Assembly (NCBI GenBank): GCA_006503475.1
Contig: RSEH01000235.1
Location: forward strand, 1-64,000
Source: Stentor roeselii
Taxonomy: Eukaryota > Ciliophora > Heterotrichea > Heterotrichida > Stentoridae
Direction of reading: 5' to 3'
Length of the DNA stretch: 64,000 nucleotides
Part shown: positions 56,715 through 64,000 of the stretch, piece by piece
How the letters are laid out: the number at the start of each line of letters is the position of its first letter
Position numbering within the stretch: the first letter of the stretch is position 1
Translations under genes and position numbers: made by a program
The notes under the pieces: model-generated
Databases searched by the model: none
What the model saw: only the letters and a program-made list of their open reading frames with translations
What the model was told of the DNA's origin: nothing

Positions 56715-57956
56715 ATGGAAGATAAACTTATCACCGCAGAAGGACTTCAAAGCGAGTCACGGAAACTTTATTTGAGGTGGAGAGTGTTTGAGTTGATTTC
56801 AGCTTGTTTCAGCAATATGGGAATCGTCACTAGTATGATTGACTATGAAACTGGCTTTGCTGATAGTAGGAATTATCATAATTGTACTGAACATTCAACG
56901 CAGGTGTATCGGTGGATTACTCTTATTTTTACTTTTGTTGCTGCGTTTTTACTTTTGCAACGACATTGGGTTAAGGTTAAGTGGTATAACTCTAGACCGG
57001 AAATTGTGAATCATACTCAGAAGGAAGCGCTGCAGAGGAGGAAACAGATTAAAAAACAGAAAAAGTTCTTGTCTTGGCATTTGATGGTTGATCTTGTTAT
57101 TCTTGCTATCTTTCCTTACCCTTATTTAAATGCTACTCTTACTATTATTCAGTCTCGGAAGGAAAATAGTAATGATGGAAGTGATAATACTGTACATCTT
57201 TGTTATACACTTTCTGAGTTTTTCTTGATATTCACATTTGCAAGGTCAATTTTTCTCCTACGAGCCTTATTCAACTTCACTCCCTACCAAGACGACCACG
57301 CACGTTACTACTGCGCAAGATACCGAACCAAAGCGAACGTTCGTTTTTCAATCCGTTGCATGTTGCGAACAAAGCCATCTCTAATAATCCTTGCATTTAT
57401 CCTGCCATCCTTTTTCGTTTTAGGTTATTTCCTAAGAGTATTCGAAAGACCCTATTCCGACGTATCAGACTTGAACTTCGCAAGTTACTTAAACGCGGTT
57501 TGGTGCTGCGCAGTGACAATGGCGACCATCGGATACGGTGACCTTTACCCGGGCACTTTATTTGGAAGGATCGTCGCCATCGGGTGCGCTGTTTGGGGCG
57601 CTTTCGCATTTTCCATGATTGTTTTCACTTTAGAGTCCTCCTTGCAACTGAACCAGAATCAAAATAAAGCCTTTCAAGCAATAGTCAAGTCAAGAGCCGC
57701 AGCGAAGGTAATTGTTTCAAGTCTTTACTTCAATGTTTTAAAGAATCGACATGGAAATGACAGTCATCAAGCACGTGTTGCTTTTAAAAAAGTGTTAAAA
57801 CGACTTCAAAGATACAAAGCCACCGTAAAAAAACTGATAAATACATCATCAGTCGATAAAAACGACGACAAAAACAAAGAAAGATTCAAAAAACTGTCAA
57901 AACACATGACAAGAATTGAAGAAAAACTAGACAGGGTGCTAAAGGTTTATAATTAA
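56715..57956 (+). CDS. SK-type (small-conductance Ca2+-activated) potassium channel subunit
   Basis: The product is 413 aa. Six TM helices (S1 about 28-50, S2 about 68-92, S3 about 130-150, S4-like about 160-185, S5 about 222-246, S6 about 285-308). Pore helix plus filter WCCAVTMATIGYGDLYPGT, with TIGYGD the potassium signature, and S6 AFAFSMIVFTLESSLQLNQN. The S4 region has few regularly spaced basic residues, as in SK channels. The post-S6 segment KSRAAAKVIVSSLYFNVLKN with a following basic coiled coil matches the position and character of the SK calmodulin-binding domain. Expected at the plasma or ciliary membrane as a tetramer opened by Ca2+/calmodulin. Its stop overlaps the stop of the convergent CDPK gene. 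Confidence 0.85.
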   Translation: MEDKLITAEGLQSESRKLYLRWRVFELISACFSNMGIVTSMIDYETGFADSRNYHNCTEHSTQVYRWITLIFTFVAAFLLLQRHWVKVKWYNSRPEIVNHTQKEALQRRKQIKKQKKFLSWHLMVDLVILAIFPYPYLNATLTIIQSRKENSNDGSDNTVHLCYTLSEFFLIFTFARSIFLLRALFNFTPYQDDHARYYCARYRTKANVRFSIRCMLRTKPSLIILAFILPSFFVLGYFLRVFERPYSDVSDLNFASYLNAVWCCAVTMATIGYGDLYPGTLFGRIVAIGCAVWGAFAFSMIVFTLESSLQLNQNQNKAFQAIVKSRAAAKVIVSSLYFNVLKNRHGNDSHQARVAFKKVLKRLQRYKATVKKLINTSSVDKNDDKNKERFKKLSKHMTRIEEKLDRVLKVYN

Positions 57957-59407
57957 TTAGAACTTTCAGTTTCCTGCACAGCAGAATACTGAAAAAACGC
58001 TTCAAAGAACTCAACATCATCAATTTCCCCACTGCCGTCTTTATCCAGCTGTTGAAAAACCTGTTCAATTCCTTCATCATTTAAATCTCCAAGGACTTCT
58101 CTGACCTCATCTTTCGAAATCTTCCCATCTCCATTTTTATCAAGTGCCAAAAAAGCCTTTCGAAGGTTATGCCCTGTGTATTCGAGTTCCTTGCTCTGAA
58201 CAGCAGTGACGAACTCAGAAAACTCGATGAACCCGTTTTGGTCAAAATCGCATTGCATGAAAATTTCATCAACAGTCAGTCTTAAAGAAGACCCAAAGTC
58301 CTCAATCGCTTGTTTCACTTCTGAACGACTTAATTTCCCATCTTTGTCTTTATCGATCTCTTCAAAAAGTTGCCGTAAGTCTCGAATTTTTTCAGTTGTT
58401 GAGGACTGGTGAGTCAAAAAGGCAAGAATGCAGGTTTGTAACTTGTTTGTTGTTTTAAAGTGCATGAATTGGTCGAATACTCGACGTGCTTGAGCACGGT
58501 CTGCGACTAGGTCTTTCGAACGGGTTGAAAGCCAAGGGTCGTAAAATAACTCGCTTATTGATATTCGCTTTTTAGAGGATTTTTCAAGGGTTTTACGAAG
58601 AAGTGACTTGCATGATTCGGAGACTTGGCGCCAGGCACTTCCTTCGAATTTTGGCTCGGATTTTTGGATTTTTGAGAAGATCTCGTCCAGCGATTTTCCG
58701 GAAAAGGGAGGCTTGCCGCAGAGCATTATGTAGAGGATTACTCCGATGCTCCATACGTCGCATTTTTCGGTGTATTCACCTGAGATCACCTCTGGAGCTA
58801 TGTAGAAGGCTGTACCTAAAAATGTATGCATTCGGGATAACTGGTTTATTTTAGAACCCCCGAAATCGATTAGTTTTATCCTTGAATCAAAGCTTTTATC
58901 CTCAAATAAAATATTCTCAGGTTTCAAGTCACGATGTACAATTCCAGCTTCATGACAATATTTGACAGCACTAACTATATCAAATAGAAGCTTCGCAGCA
59001 AAGTTCTCACTAATATACCCCCTGGCCTGAACCCTTTGAAATAAGTCACCTCCAGTGCAGAGTTCAGTAACAATATGAAGACAGTCATCTTCCTGATAAA
59101 CTTCGAAGATTTTAATAATCCCTGGATGGTCAATAGTTTTCAAAATTTGAACTTCTTGCAAGATAGAAGAAACAGAAGATCCTGGTGACTGACTAATCCG
59201 AATTGTTTTTACAGCTCTATGCACTCCAGTCTCTTTATTCACCGCTTCTCGAACATTTCCAAATCCTCCTTCTCCAAGTTGTTTAAGAAACTTATAGTTT
59301 TCTTGAATACGTGTCCTATTAATCTGTATAAGCCCACAAAATGAATTTCTATGAGTCGAGAGACTCTTCTTAGTCTTTCTTTCATCCTTGACGTTGATGC
59401 ATCCCAT
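57953..59407 (-). CDS. Calcium-dependent protein kinase (CDPK)
   Basis: The product is 484 aa. N-terminus MGCINV fits N-myristoylation at Gly2 and palmitoylation at Cys3, so membrane-attached. Kinase domain about 38-295: GEGGFGNV, AVKTI (K67), IVHRDLKPENIL, LIDFGGS, GTAFYIAPEV and CDVWSIGVILYIMLCGKPPF. A junction helix follows (about 310-335), then four EF-hands, with loops DKDKDGKLSRSE, DFDQNGFIEFSE, DKNGDGKISKDE and DKDGSGEIDDVE, each with the D-x-D/N-x-(D/S)G pattern. Complete CDPK architecture as in plants, apicomplexans and ciliates; all catalytic and Ca2+-loop residues look intact. Transcribed convergently with the SK channel. Confidence 0.95.
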   Translation of the reverse strand: MGCINVKDERKTKKSLSTHRNSFCGLIQINRTRIQENYKFLKQLGEGGFGNVREAVNKETGVHRAVKTIRISQSPGSSVSSILQEVQILKTIDHPGIIKIFEVYQEDDCLHIVTELCTGGDLFQRVQARGYISENFAAKLLFDIVSAVKYCHEAGIVHRDLKPENILFEDKSFDSRIKLIDFGGSKINQLSRMHTFLGTAFYIAPEVISGEYTEKCDVWSIGVILYIMLCGKPPFSGKSLDEIFSKIQKSEPKFEGSAWRQVSESCKSLLRKTLEKSSKKRISISELFYDPWLSTRSKDLVADRAQARRVFDQFMHFKTTNKLQTCILAFLTHQSSTTEKIRDLRQLFEEIDKDKDGKLSRSEVKQAIEDFGSSLRLTVDEIFMQCDFDQNGFIEFSEFVTAVQSKELEYTGHNLRKAFLALDKNGDGKISKDEVREVLGDLNDEGIEQVFQQLDKDGSGEIDDVEFFEAFFQYSAVQETESSN

Positions 59408-59500
59408 ACTTAATTTTAAGGTTTAACCAACATTAACCAAACATCTGGTTCAAATTTTTCAATGTTTTTAAAAATAAGAAAAGTTCAGGCTAATAATTAT

Positions 59501-60460
59501 CTAAAATTCCGCCTTTCCAATATTTTCTAAAATCGATGCAATCAAAGTCTTCTCAAAAGTCCTATAAGCAATCTCGAGATCCACCAAAGTACCATAAGCC
59601 TGTTCAATTTTCGGATTATTACTCTTAAAGCATTTCGCGATTCCACTCACATATTTCAACTCAAAGTGTTTATAATTGCTTAAACTCTGTTCAGGGCATT
59701 CTTCTGGAGACCATTTCCAGAATTTTTGAGAAGTAAAAGCCACTGTTTTCTCAATATTGTAACTTTCATCGAATTGTTTCGAGTTCAAAGAAAAGAAAAT
59801 TCTGAATGACCTGCTGAGTTGATCATGAAGAATGACTGCTTGCTCCAATAAATAAGGACTTGCGATTACGTTCATAGGACTTGTGAAGATCTTAGAAGAT
59901 ATCCAAAGCACGTCAATGTTTAAGAGGCCAGAGTTGATATCAGGTAAGTCCAGCATCCGCACGTTTAAAGTGCGACCTGAATGTCGATAATCGTAGAGCT
60001 TAAGAGAGAAAATCTTCCATTTCACCAGCAAACCATTCCAGATTTTAATCATTTTTTTAAACAACTCGTATTGACACATCACTAGCGGGTGATGTGTTAT
60101 TAAAGAAGATATTTTTGCTTCGATTTTGAACTTCGGGATGTCAGGGACTTCTGTTTTGGATTCCATTACTTTTATGATGTGGTGAATTCGGCCTACACAT
60201 AAAATGTCGACTTCTTTTCCACCCATTCTTTTGCTGAACTTTTTTGTGATTTGGTATAAATCGATTTCGTATTTTTCTATTGGGATCTGATTCACTGAGC
60301 TCACAAAGTCTTTAAGATGGGATAACAGCTGATTGCTTGTAAAAGGAATTCGGTAGTTTTTATCTACTTCGAATGTTCTGTCGATATGATCATCGATGTT
60401 TAAATTGGATCTGCTTGAATTGCAAGATATTTGATCAGGTACGATTTCAGGTTTCAACAT
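59501..60460 (-). CDS. Hypothetical conserved-looking soluble protein
   Basis: The product is 319 aa. No TM or signal peptide. Helical, mixed charge; distinctive stretches are YQITKKFSKRMGGKEVDILC, GLLVKWKIFSLKLYDYRHSG and FWKWSPEECPEQSL. I do not recognise the family. Located between CDPK and the small TM protein, all three on the minus strand, with short gaps (about 93 and 85 bp). Confidence 0.55.
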   Translation of the reverse strand: MLKPEIVPDQISCNSSRSNLNIDDHIDRTFEVDKNYRIPFTSNQLLSHLKDFVSSVNQIPIEKYEIDLYQITKKFSKRMGGKEVDILCVGRIHHIIKVMESKTEVPDIPKFKIEAKISSLITHHPLVMCQYELFKKMIKIWNGLLVKWKIFSLKLYDYRHSGRTLNVRMLDLPDINSGLLNIDVLWISSKIFTSPMNVIASPYLLEQAVILHDQLSRSFRIFFSLNSKQFDESYNIEKTVAFTSQKFWKWSPEECPEQSLSNYKHFELKYVSGIAKCFKSNNPKIEQAYGTLVDLEIAYRTFEKTLIASILENIGKAEF

Positions 60461-60545
60461 GATTTAAACTATTTTTAATGATTTTTGTTTAGGGATATGG
60501 ACAAGTTTTAATGTGATTTAAGATATCGATGAATTAACTATTGTG

Positions 60546-60887
60546 TTAGCGAAACTTTTTATTTTCATATTTGACTAAAGGCTCGTCCTCGTCACTTGAA
60601 GTGCTTGATTTTTCCCAGTCGTACTTTGGATAGACTCTGCCGTAGTTCCTGTAAGCCCATAGTAGTATTAAAATCAACAAATAGATACTTGATGCATAAA
60701 TTGCAGTCCATCCTGGGTGGTTCAAGTCTGTTGATCTTGGTGGGTAAGAACTTGATGCACAATCAAGTCTTAGATATTCGTATTCATTTATACATAATGT
60801 CCCTATGAACAATAGAAAAATGCTCCCAATTAAACAAATCCCAGCACAGACATGGTAAAATTCCATATGTCGTCTATTATAATCCAT
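60546..60887 (-). CDS. Small two-TM membrane protein
   Basis: The product is 113 aa. TM1 about 12-31 (VCAGICLIGSIFLLFIGTLC), a short loop with one cysteine and PPRSTDLNHPGW, TM2 about 59-79 (AIYASSIYLLILILLWAYRN), then an acidic-Ser tail (STSSDEDEPLVKYENKKF). No family recognised; a short membrane accessory subunit is possible. Divergent from the gene at 60958 (about 70 bp apart). Confidence 0.6.
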   Translation of the reverse strand: MDYNRRHMEFYHVCAGICLIGSIFLLFIGTLCINEYEYLRLDCASSSYPPRSTDLNHPGWTAIYASSIYLLILILLWAYRNYGRVYPKYDWEKSSTSSDEDEPLVKYENKKFR

Positions 60888-60957
60888 TGAGCTGTTCAGT
60901 TATTCATATTAAGTCAAAGTCTCCATCCGTGTAATCCTCCTTCTAGTACTTCAATAA

Positions 60958-61623
60958 ATGTCAGTCCCATATGGCAAAGACTCAAATACCGGACACCTAA
61001 TAACAATCCGACTGCTCAAATCAATCTTTCCCTTAAATTTTCCGAAGACCCAGACGACAATAACAGTAAAATTCCCGAGCCTTCAATGGAAAACAAGCAA
61101 GAACTTAGAAACCAACAAAATTCATTGGAAGCAATCACATTCATTTGACCTTCCCGAGCTAAGCCCAATGACGATCACGATTTCCTACAAATCCGGCTTT
61201 TTTTCAGAGAGCGAGTTCAGCTCCTGCCTGATCAAAACTGAAATATTCACAACTCGCAAGGGAGTCATTTGTTCTGAGGTCATTAACGAAGGGTTAAAAG
61301 TCCAGGTGTTCTGGATTTTTGTAGTTGAAGAAGAGAAAAAAGGCGAAAATCTTGATTTTTTAAAGTTAGTCAACGAAGTCGAAGCTGAAAGGGAAGAAGT
61401 CAAATTCATTAAAAATAAAACTTTGCAAAAACTTAGAAGTGTGAAAGCGAAGAGAAAGATGTGTAAGGAAGAAATGAATAGTTTGATACAGAATTTTGAG
61501 CCGATAGTTGATTTGTATACAGAAAAGGAAGAATTGGTTGTCACGCCCAAGCCGCGGGTTTATAACAGCAGGACTTATGACCCGAACTTACATTTGTATA
61601 TGAATGAGGAAGAATTAAGGTAA
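60958..61623 (+). CDS. Hypothetical protein, possible C2-like N-terminus and coiled coil
   Basis: The product is 221 aa. Residues about 10-115 are beta-rich with a pattern that could be a degenerate C2 sandwich (GHLITIRLLKSIFPL, TTITVKFPSLQWKTS, WKQSHSFDLPELSPM). Residues about 125-170 form a charged coiled coil (NEVEAEREEVKFIKNKTLQK). The tail has PKPRVYNSRTYDPNLHLY. No C2 calcium aspartates are evident. Function unknown. Stop is 7 bp from the convergent importin-alpha-like gene. Confidence 0.5.
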   Translation: MSVPYGKDSNTGHLITIRLLKSIFPLNFPKTQTTITVKFPSLQWKTSKNLETNKIHWKQSHSFDLPELSPMTITISYKSGFFSESEFSSCLIKTEIFTTRKGVICSEVINEGLKVQVFWIFVVEEEKKGENLDFLKLVNEVEAEREEVKFIKNKTLQKLRSVKAKRKMCKEEMNSLIQNFEPIVDLYTEKEELVVTPKPRVYNSRTYDPNLHLYMNEEELR

Positions 61624-61630
61624 TTAATGG

Positions 61631-62908
61631 TTATTGTTCGAAGTAACTTTTAAGGATGTAATCCAAGTGAGTTGAAAGTTCTTCTGTTGATCTTAGACTA
61701 CAGTGCTCTAATGCGAAGTAACACCCGGATTCGATGAAGTCTTGAAGTTTTAGAGAATTTGTTGAAAGGTATAAAATGTTGTCTAAAAAGTTCAGGAAGT
61801 CGGTTGTTAGGTGGAGAGAGTCTTGGCTTAGTGTCTGGCATAAGGTTGGGAATAGGTTTGCGTCTGTTAGAAGGGGAAGAATTTCTAGGTTTAGGAGAAT
61901 TGATTTTTCTGTCATTGAGTATAGGAATTTGCTTAAAGAACTTGCTAAACCAACAAATTTTGTTTGGATTGTGTAGAAGATTGATGATACTAGAGAATGA
62001 CTTAGGATCGATGTTATTATTTCCAACGTGTCTGTTTGGAATAAGTTCGTTAGACTTGCTAGAGAATGTTTTTGAATGGATGTTGACCCAATCACCAGCA
62101 GAGACGACAGGATATTCACAACTCCAATTTCAATTAAATACAATTTTGATGCATCTGGGCCTGCTGAGATGTTTTCAATGATTGAAAGAGAGGAGGCTTG
62201 AAGTTCTTCATCATTACTCACAATTCCGTCGAGAACTAATTTAAATAAGCCACTTGGCAAATATTCACAAATTGAATGGTTTTTTGAGAGTTCTAAGACT
62301 ACAATCACAACCCATTTTTTCCTGTATCCACTTCCTGTATTTTTTACCTCATCCAGAAAATCACAATATTCCTTCAACATCTTCAACCTTTTGTTTTGAA
62401 CTAACAATAGTAAAAATTTGAAGAATAAATCATTAAAAAAGGTTGAATCCTCGAATAAAGATGCAAAAATCTTTTTACTGATGATTAGTTCATCTTCATG
62501 AGGTGAGTTTACTTTAAGTAAGAGACTTGAGAGGAATTCAATTCGGTTTTCAATTGTTTCTGGAGACTGACCCTCAAGATTATCAACAACTAAATCAAAA
62601 ATTCGACTAAAATTTTCGAAATTTAAAAAAAACAGTCTTGAAGATAAATTAAGAAGTTCTTCAAGACCTTTAGGAAAATTTTCACCGCTTGTCTCTTCAT
62701 TCTCTTTTATTTTCATCTCTAACATGGTTAAATCATTAGAGGATAGATTGAATTGCTCAGGAATTGAAGAGATTTTCGAAAATCTTCTTCTATTTAAGTC
62801 TTGAACCCTTTTCTTTTTCCGAAGTTCAAAACAAAACTCTTGATTGTTAGGTTTCCATTTATGGGTAAAAAATTCTCGTGCCTTGATACTTCTAAAGTTT
62901 TCATTCAT
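61631..62908 (-). CDS. Importin-alpha-like armadillo-repeat protein
   Basis: The product is 425 aa. N-terminus holds an importin-beta-binding-like basic motif (FCFELRKKKRVQDLNRRRFS; compare R-x-x-x-x-ELRK-x-KR-x-x-x-x-x-KRR). ARM-like helices from about 85 to 415 follow, e.g. QASSLSIIENISAGPDASKL followed by YLIEIGVVNILSSLLV, and IQKHSLASLTNLFQ. The NLS-groove W-x-x-x-N arrays of a canonical importin alpha are weakly conserved, with few tryptophans (W in KKWVVIVVLELSKN), and the length is shorter than the usual 520-550 aa. It may be a divergent importin alpha or an ARM adaptor that docks on importin beta. Divergent from the LITAF-like gene by 17 bp. Confidence 0.6.
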   Translation of the reverse strand: MNENFRSIKAREFFTHKWKPNNQEFCFELRKKKRVQDLNRRRFSKISSIPEQFNLSSNDLTMLEMKIKENEETSGENFPKGLEELLNLSSRLFFLNFENFSRIFDLVVDNLEGQSPETIENRIEFLSSLLLKVNSPHEDELIISKKIFASLFEDSTFFNDLFFKFLLLLVQNKRLKMLKEYCDFLDEVKNTGSGYRKKWVVIVVLELSKNHSICEYLPSGLFKLVLDGIVSNDEELQASSLSIIENISAGPDASKLYLIEIGVVNILSSLLVIGSTSIQKHSLASLTNLFQTDTLEIITSILSHSLVSSIFYTIQTKFVGLASSLSKFLYSMTEKSILLNLEILPLLTDANLFPTLCQTLSQDSLHLTTDFLNFLDNILYLSTNSLKLQDFIESGCYFALEHCSLRSTEELSTHLDYILKSYFEQ

Positions 62909-62925
62909 TGATTACTAACTAATAA

Positions 62926-63174
62926 ATGAAACCAGTCGAAACAACTCAAAACCAGTCTAAAATCGAAGACGAGTTTCACTGCAAATATTGTAAAAAATTC
63001 ACAGGAAAAAGAAGTTACTTGAGTTTATCAAAGCACTCGATCTTCGCCTACATCTTTACTCTTTTCATGTATCCGTTTATGTGCTGCTGCACTTGTTTTT
63101 GCCTTCCATTCCAGAACAGAAGAGTATTTTGCATGAATTGCAATGCAGAAGTGCTCGATGACGAAGAAAACTAA
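62926..63174 (+). CDS. LITAF-like zinc-ribbon membrane protein
   Basis: The product is 82 aa. Layout CxxC (CKYCKK, about 20-23), hydrophobic cysteine-rich in-plane segment (YIFTLFMYPFMCCCTCFCLP), then FCMNC (CxxC, about 72-75). This is the LITAF/SIMPLE domain: two CxxC knuckles forming one zinc site around a membrane-dipping helix. LITAF proteins sit on the cytosolic face of late endosomes/lysosomes and recruit ESCRT-type sorting factors. Short N-terminus without PPxY or PTAP motifs visible. All four zinc cysteines are present. Confidence 0.75.
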   Translation: MKPVETTQNQSKIEDEFHCKYCKKFTGKRSYLSLSKHSIFAYIFTLFMYPFMCCCTCFCLPFQNRRVFCMNCNAEVLDDEEN

Positions 63175-63306
63175 GAAAAATAAAAACTGTTGAAATTCTT
63201 TATTACTTGTTTTTAAGGTACTTGGGTCTAAGTCTTAATTATCTTACTTAGACTGTTTTTTGAAGGTGAAATCAAAAAAATTTCTAATAGTTGCAAATAA
63301 TAATCA

Positions 63307-63912
63307 ATGGATCGCAACTCAAACGCCTCAGACTACCTCGTCAAGCTGCTGATTCTTGGAGACCAAAAAGTAGGAAAAACTAGCATGTTGCTGAGATTCA
63401 CTGAAGAGTACTTCCCTACCTCTCATATTCAGACTCTTGGAATCGACTTCAAGCTCAAAGTCCAAACTATTGACTCAAAGACTTATAAGTTTCAGATCTG
63501 GGACACTGCTGGTCAGGAGCGTTTCCGCAAATTGACCACAGCTTATTATAAAAACGCCAAGGGGATCATCCTCGCTTTTGATGTAACTCGCCGAGACTCA
63601 TTTGAAATGGTCACCTTTTGGATGAGCGAAATCCAAAAGCACGCGATCGAAAATGTAACAAAAGTGCTAGTCGGAAACCAGATCGACAAAGAGGACCGCG
63701 TTGTTCAGAAAAGTGAAGGAAAATTAAAGGCAGATCAATTAGGAGTAGAGTACTTCGAAACAAGTGCAAAAACCGGTGAAGGCATAGATGCTCTTTTTCG
63801 GTACATGGCCCTAAACACTCGTTACGTGGAAGACAGTAAGTTCGCAGGTGCAAAAAGCAGTGTCAAGTTAAACAAAGCCAAGACACGAAAAAAATGCTGT
63901 GGAAAAGGTTAG
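63307..63912 (+). CDS. Rab-family small GTPase
   Basis: The product is 201 aa. P-loop GDQKVGKTS (18-26), switch I with TLGIDF (Thr43), DTAGQERFRKLTTAYYKNA (WDTAGQE, switch II), and ETSAKTG (151-157). The C-terminus KKCCGKG gives two prenylatable cysteines. RabF motifs (IGIDF-like, YYKNAKGIILAFDVT) identify it as Rab rather than Ras/Rho, nearest in feel to the Rab1/8/10 group. The guanine-specificity motif reads VGNQID (N124-Q-I-D127) instead of NKxD, an unusual K-to-Q change. It would regulate vesicle traffic; the compartment is not determinable. It is followed by another ATG 17 bp after the stop. Confidence 0.9.
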   Translation: MDRNSNASDYLVKLLILGDQKVGKTSMLLRFTEEYFPTSHIQTLGIDFKLKVQTIDSKTYKFQIWDTAGQERFRKLTTAYYKNAKGIILAFDVTRRDSFEMVTFWMSEIQKHAIENVTKVLVGNQIDKEDRVVQKSEGKLKADQLGVEYFETSAKTGEGIDALFRYMALNTRYVEDSKFAGAKSSVKLNKAKTRKKCCGKG

Positions 63913-63928
63913 AATAATATAATTTAAT

Positions 63929-64000
63929 ATGAAACGAACCATCACTTTCGAAAAAAGCGAATTGAGTCTTTACATGCAGGCAAATAACTCGATTTACAGC
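63929..64000 (+). CDS. Start of an unidentified gene (runs off window)
   Basis: ATG 63929 opens a frame of 24 codons to the window edge (MKRTITFEKSELSLYMQANN...). It follows the Rab stop by 16 bp with an AT-rich leader, the normal spacing here. Nothing more can be said. Confidence 0.45.
   Translation, partial: MKRTITFEKSELSLYMQANNSIYS

Overview
The window looks like macronuclear DNA of a heterotrich ciliate, most likely Stentor or a close relative. Long reading frames end normally at TAA, TAG and TGA, so the code is standard. Two interruptions in multi-membrane protein genes resolve exactly as 15-nt GTA...TAG introns (6270-6284 on +, 8081-8095 on -), the tiny intron class described for Stentor. 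The gene content is protist-like: a CDPK, WD40-TRP fusions, many-TPR proteins and a cysteine-rich surface receptor family. The species call is inference.

Region 1 (1-19.2 kb) is visibly AT-richer and sparsely coding. It holds the 5' end of an ABCC transporter (edge), a decayed PKA/PKG-type kinase, a tail-to-tail pair of cysteine-rich multi-TM receptors (3249-6617 intact, 7511-11111 decayed), a WD40 array fused to a pseudokinase with a frameshift, a cAMP-receptor-like 7TM gene, and long gene-poor stretches with possible relics.

Region 2 (19.2-64 kb) is compact, with gaps mostly of 10-500 bp and many convergent pairs. In order: an NRF-6-type membrane acyltransferase, a PERK-like pseudokinase, RNase H1, a class C GPCR with two predicted ligand-binding domains, two hypotheticals (one F-box-like), an R2R3 Myb, a WD40-TRP channel, a SET-domain lysine methyltransferase, a CaMKK/LKB1-type kinase, two adjacent divergent H2B-like histones, a site-1-protease-like subtilase, a small protein, TEX9, a large TPR protein, DOP1, a tubulin-ligase-like TTLL, disordered hypotheticals, a CBM48-IQ protein, two glutathionylspermidine-amidase-like genes, an SK-type potassium channel, a CDPK, hypotheticals, an importin-alpha-like protein, a LITAF-like protein, a Rab GTPase and the first codons of another gene.

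Functionally the compact half is rich in Ca2+/membrane signalling (GPCR, TRP, SK channel, CDPK, CaMKK-like kinase) and cilium/cytoskeleton or trafficking proteins (TTLL, TEX9, DOP1, Rab, LITAF). No operon logic is expected in a ciliate. The most unusual local structures are the two minisatellites that begin inside the 3' coding ends of the amidase genes, the paired H2B variants, the WD40-pseudokinase and WD40-TRP fusions, and the decaying inverted receptor copy.
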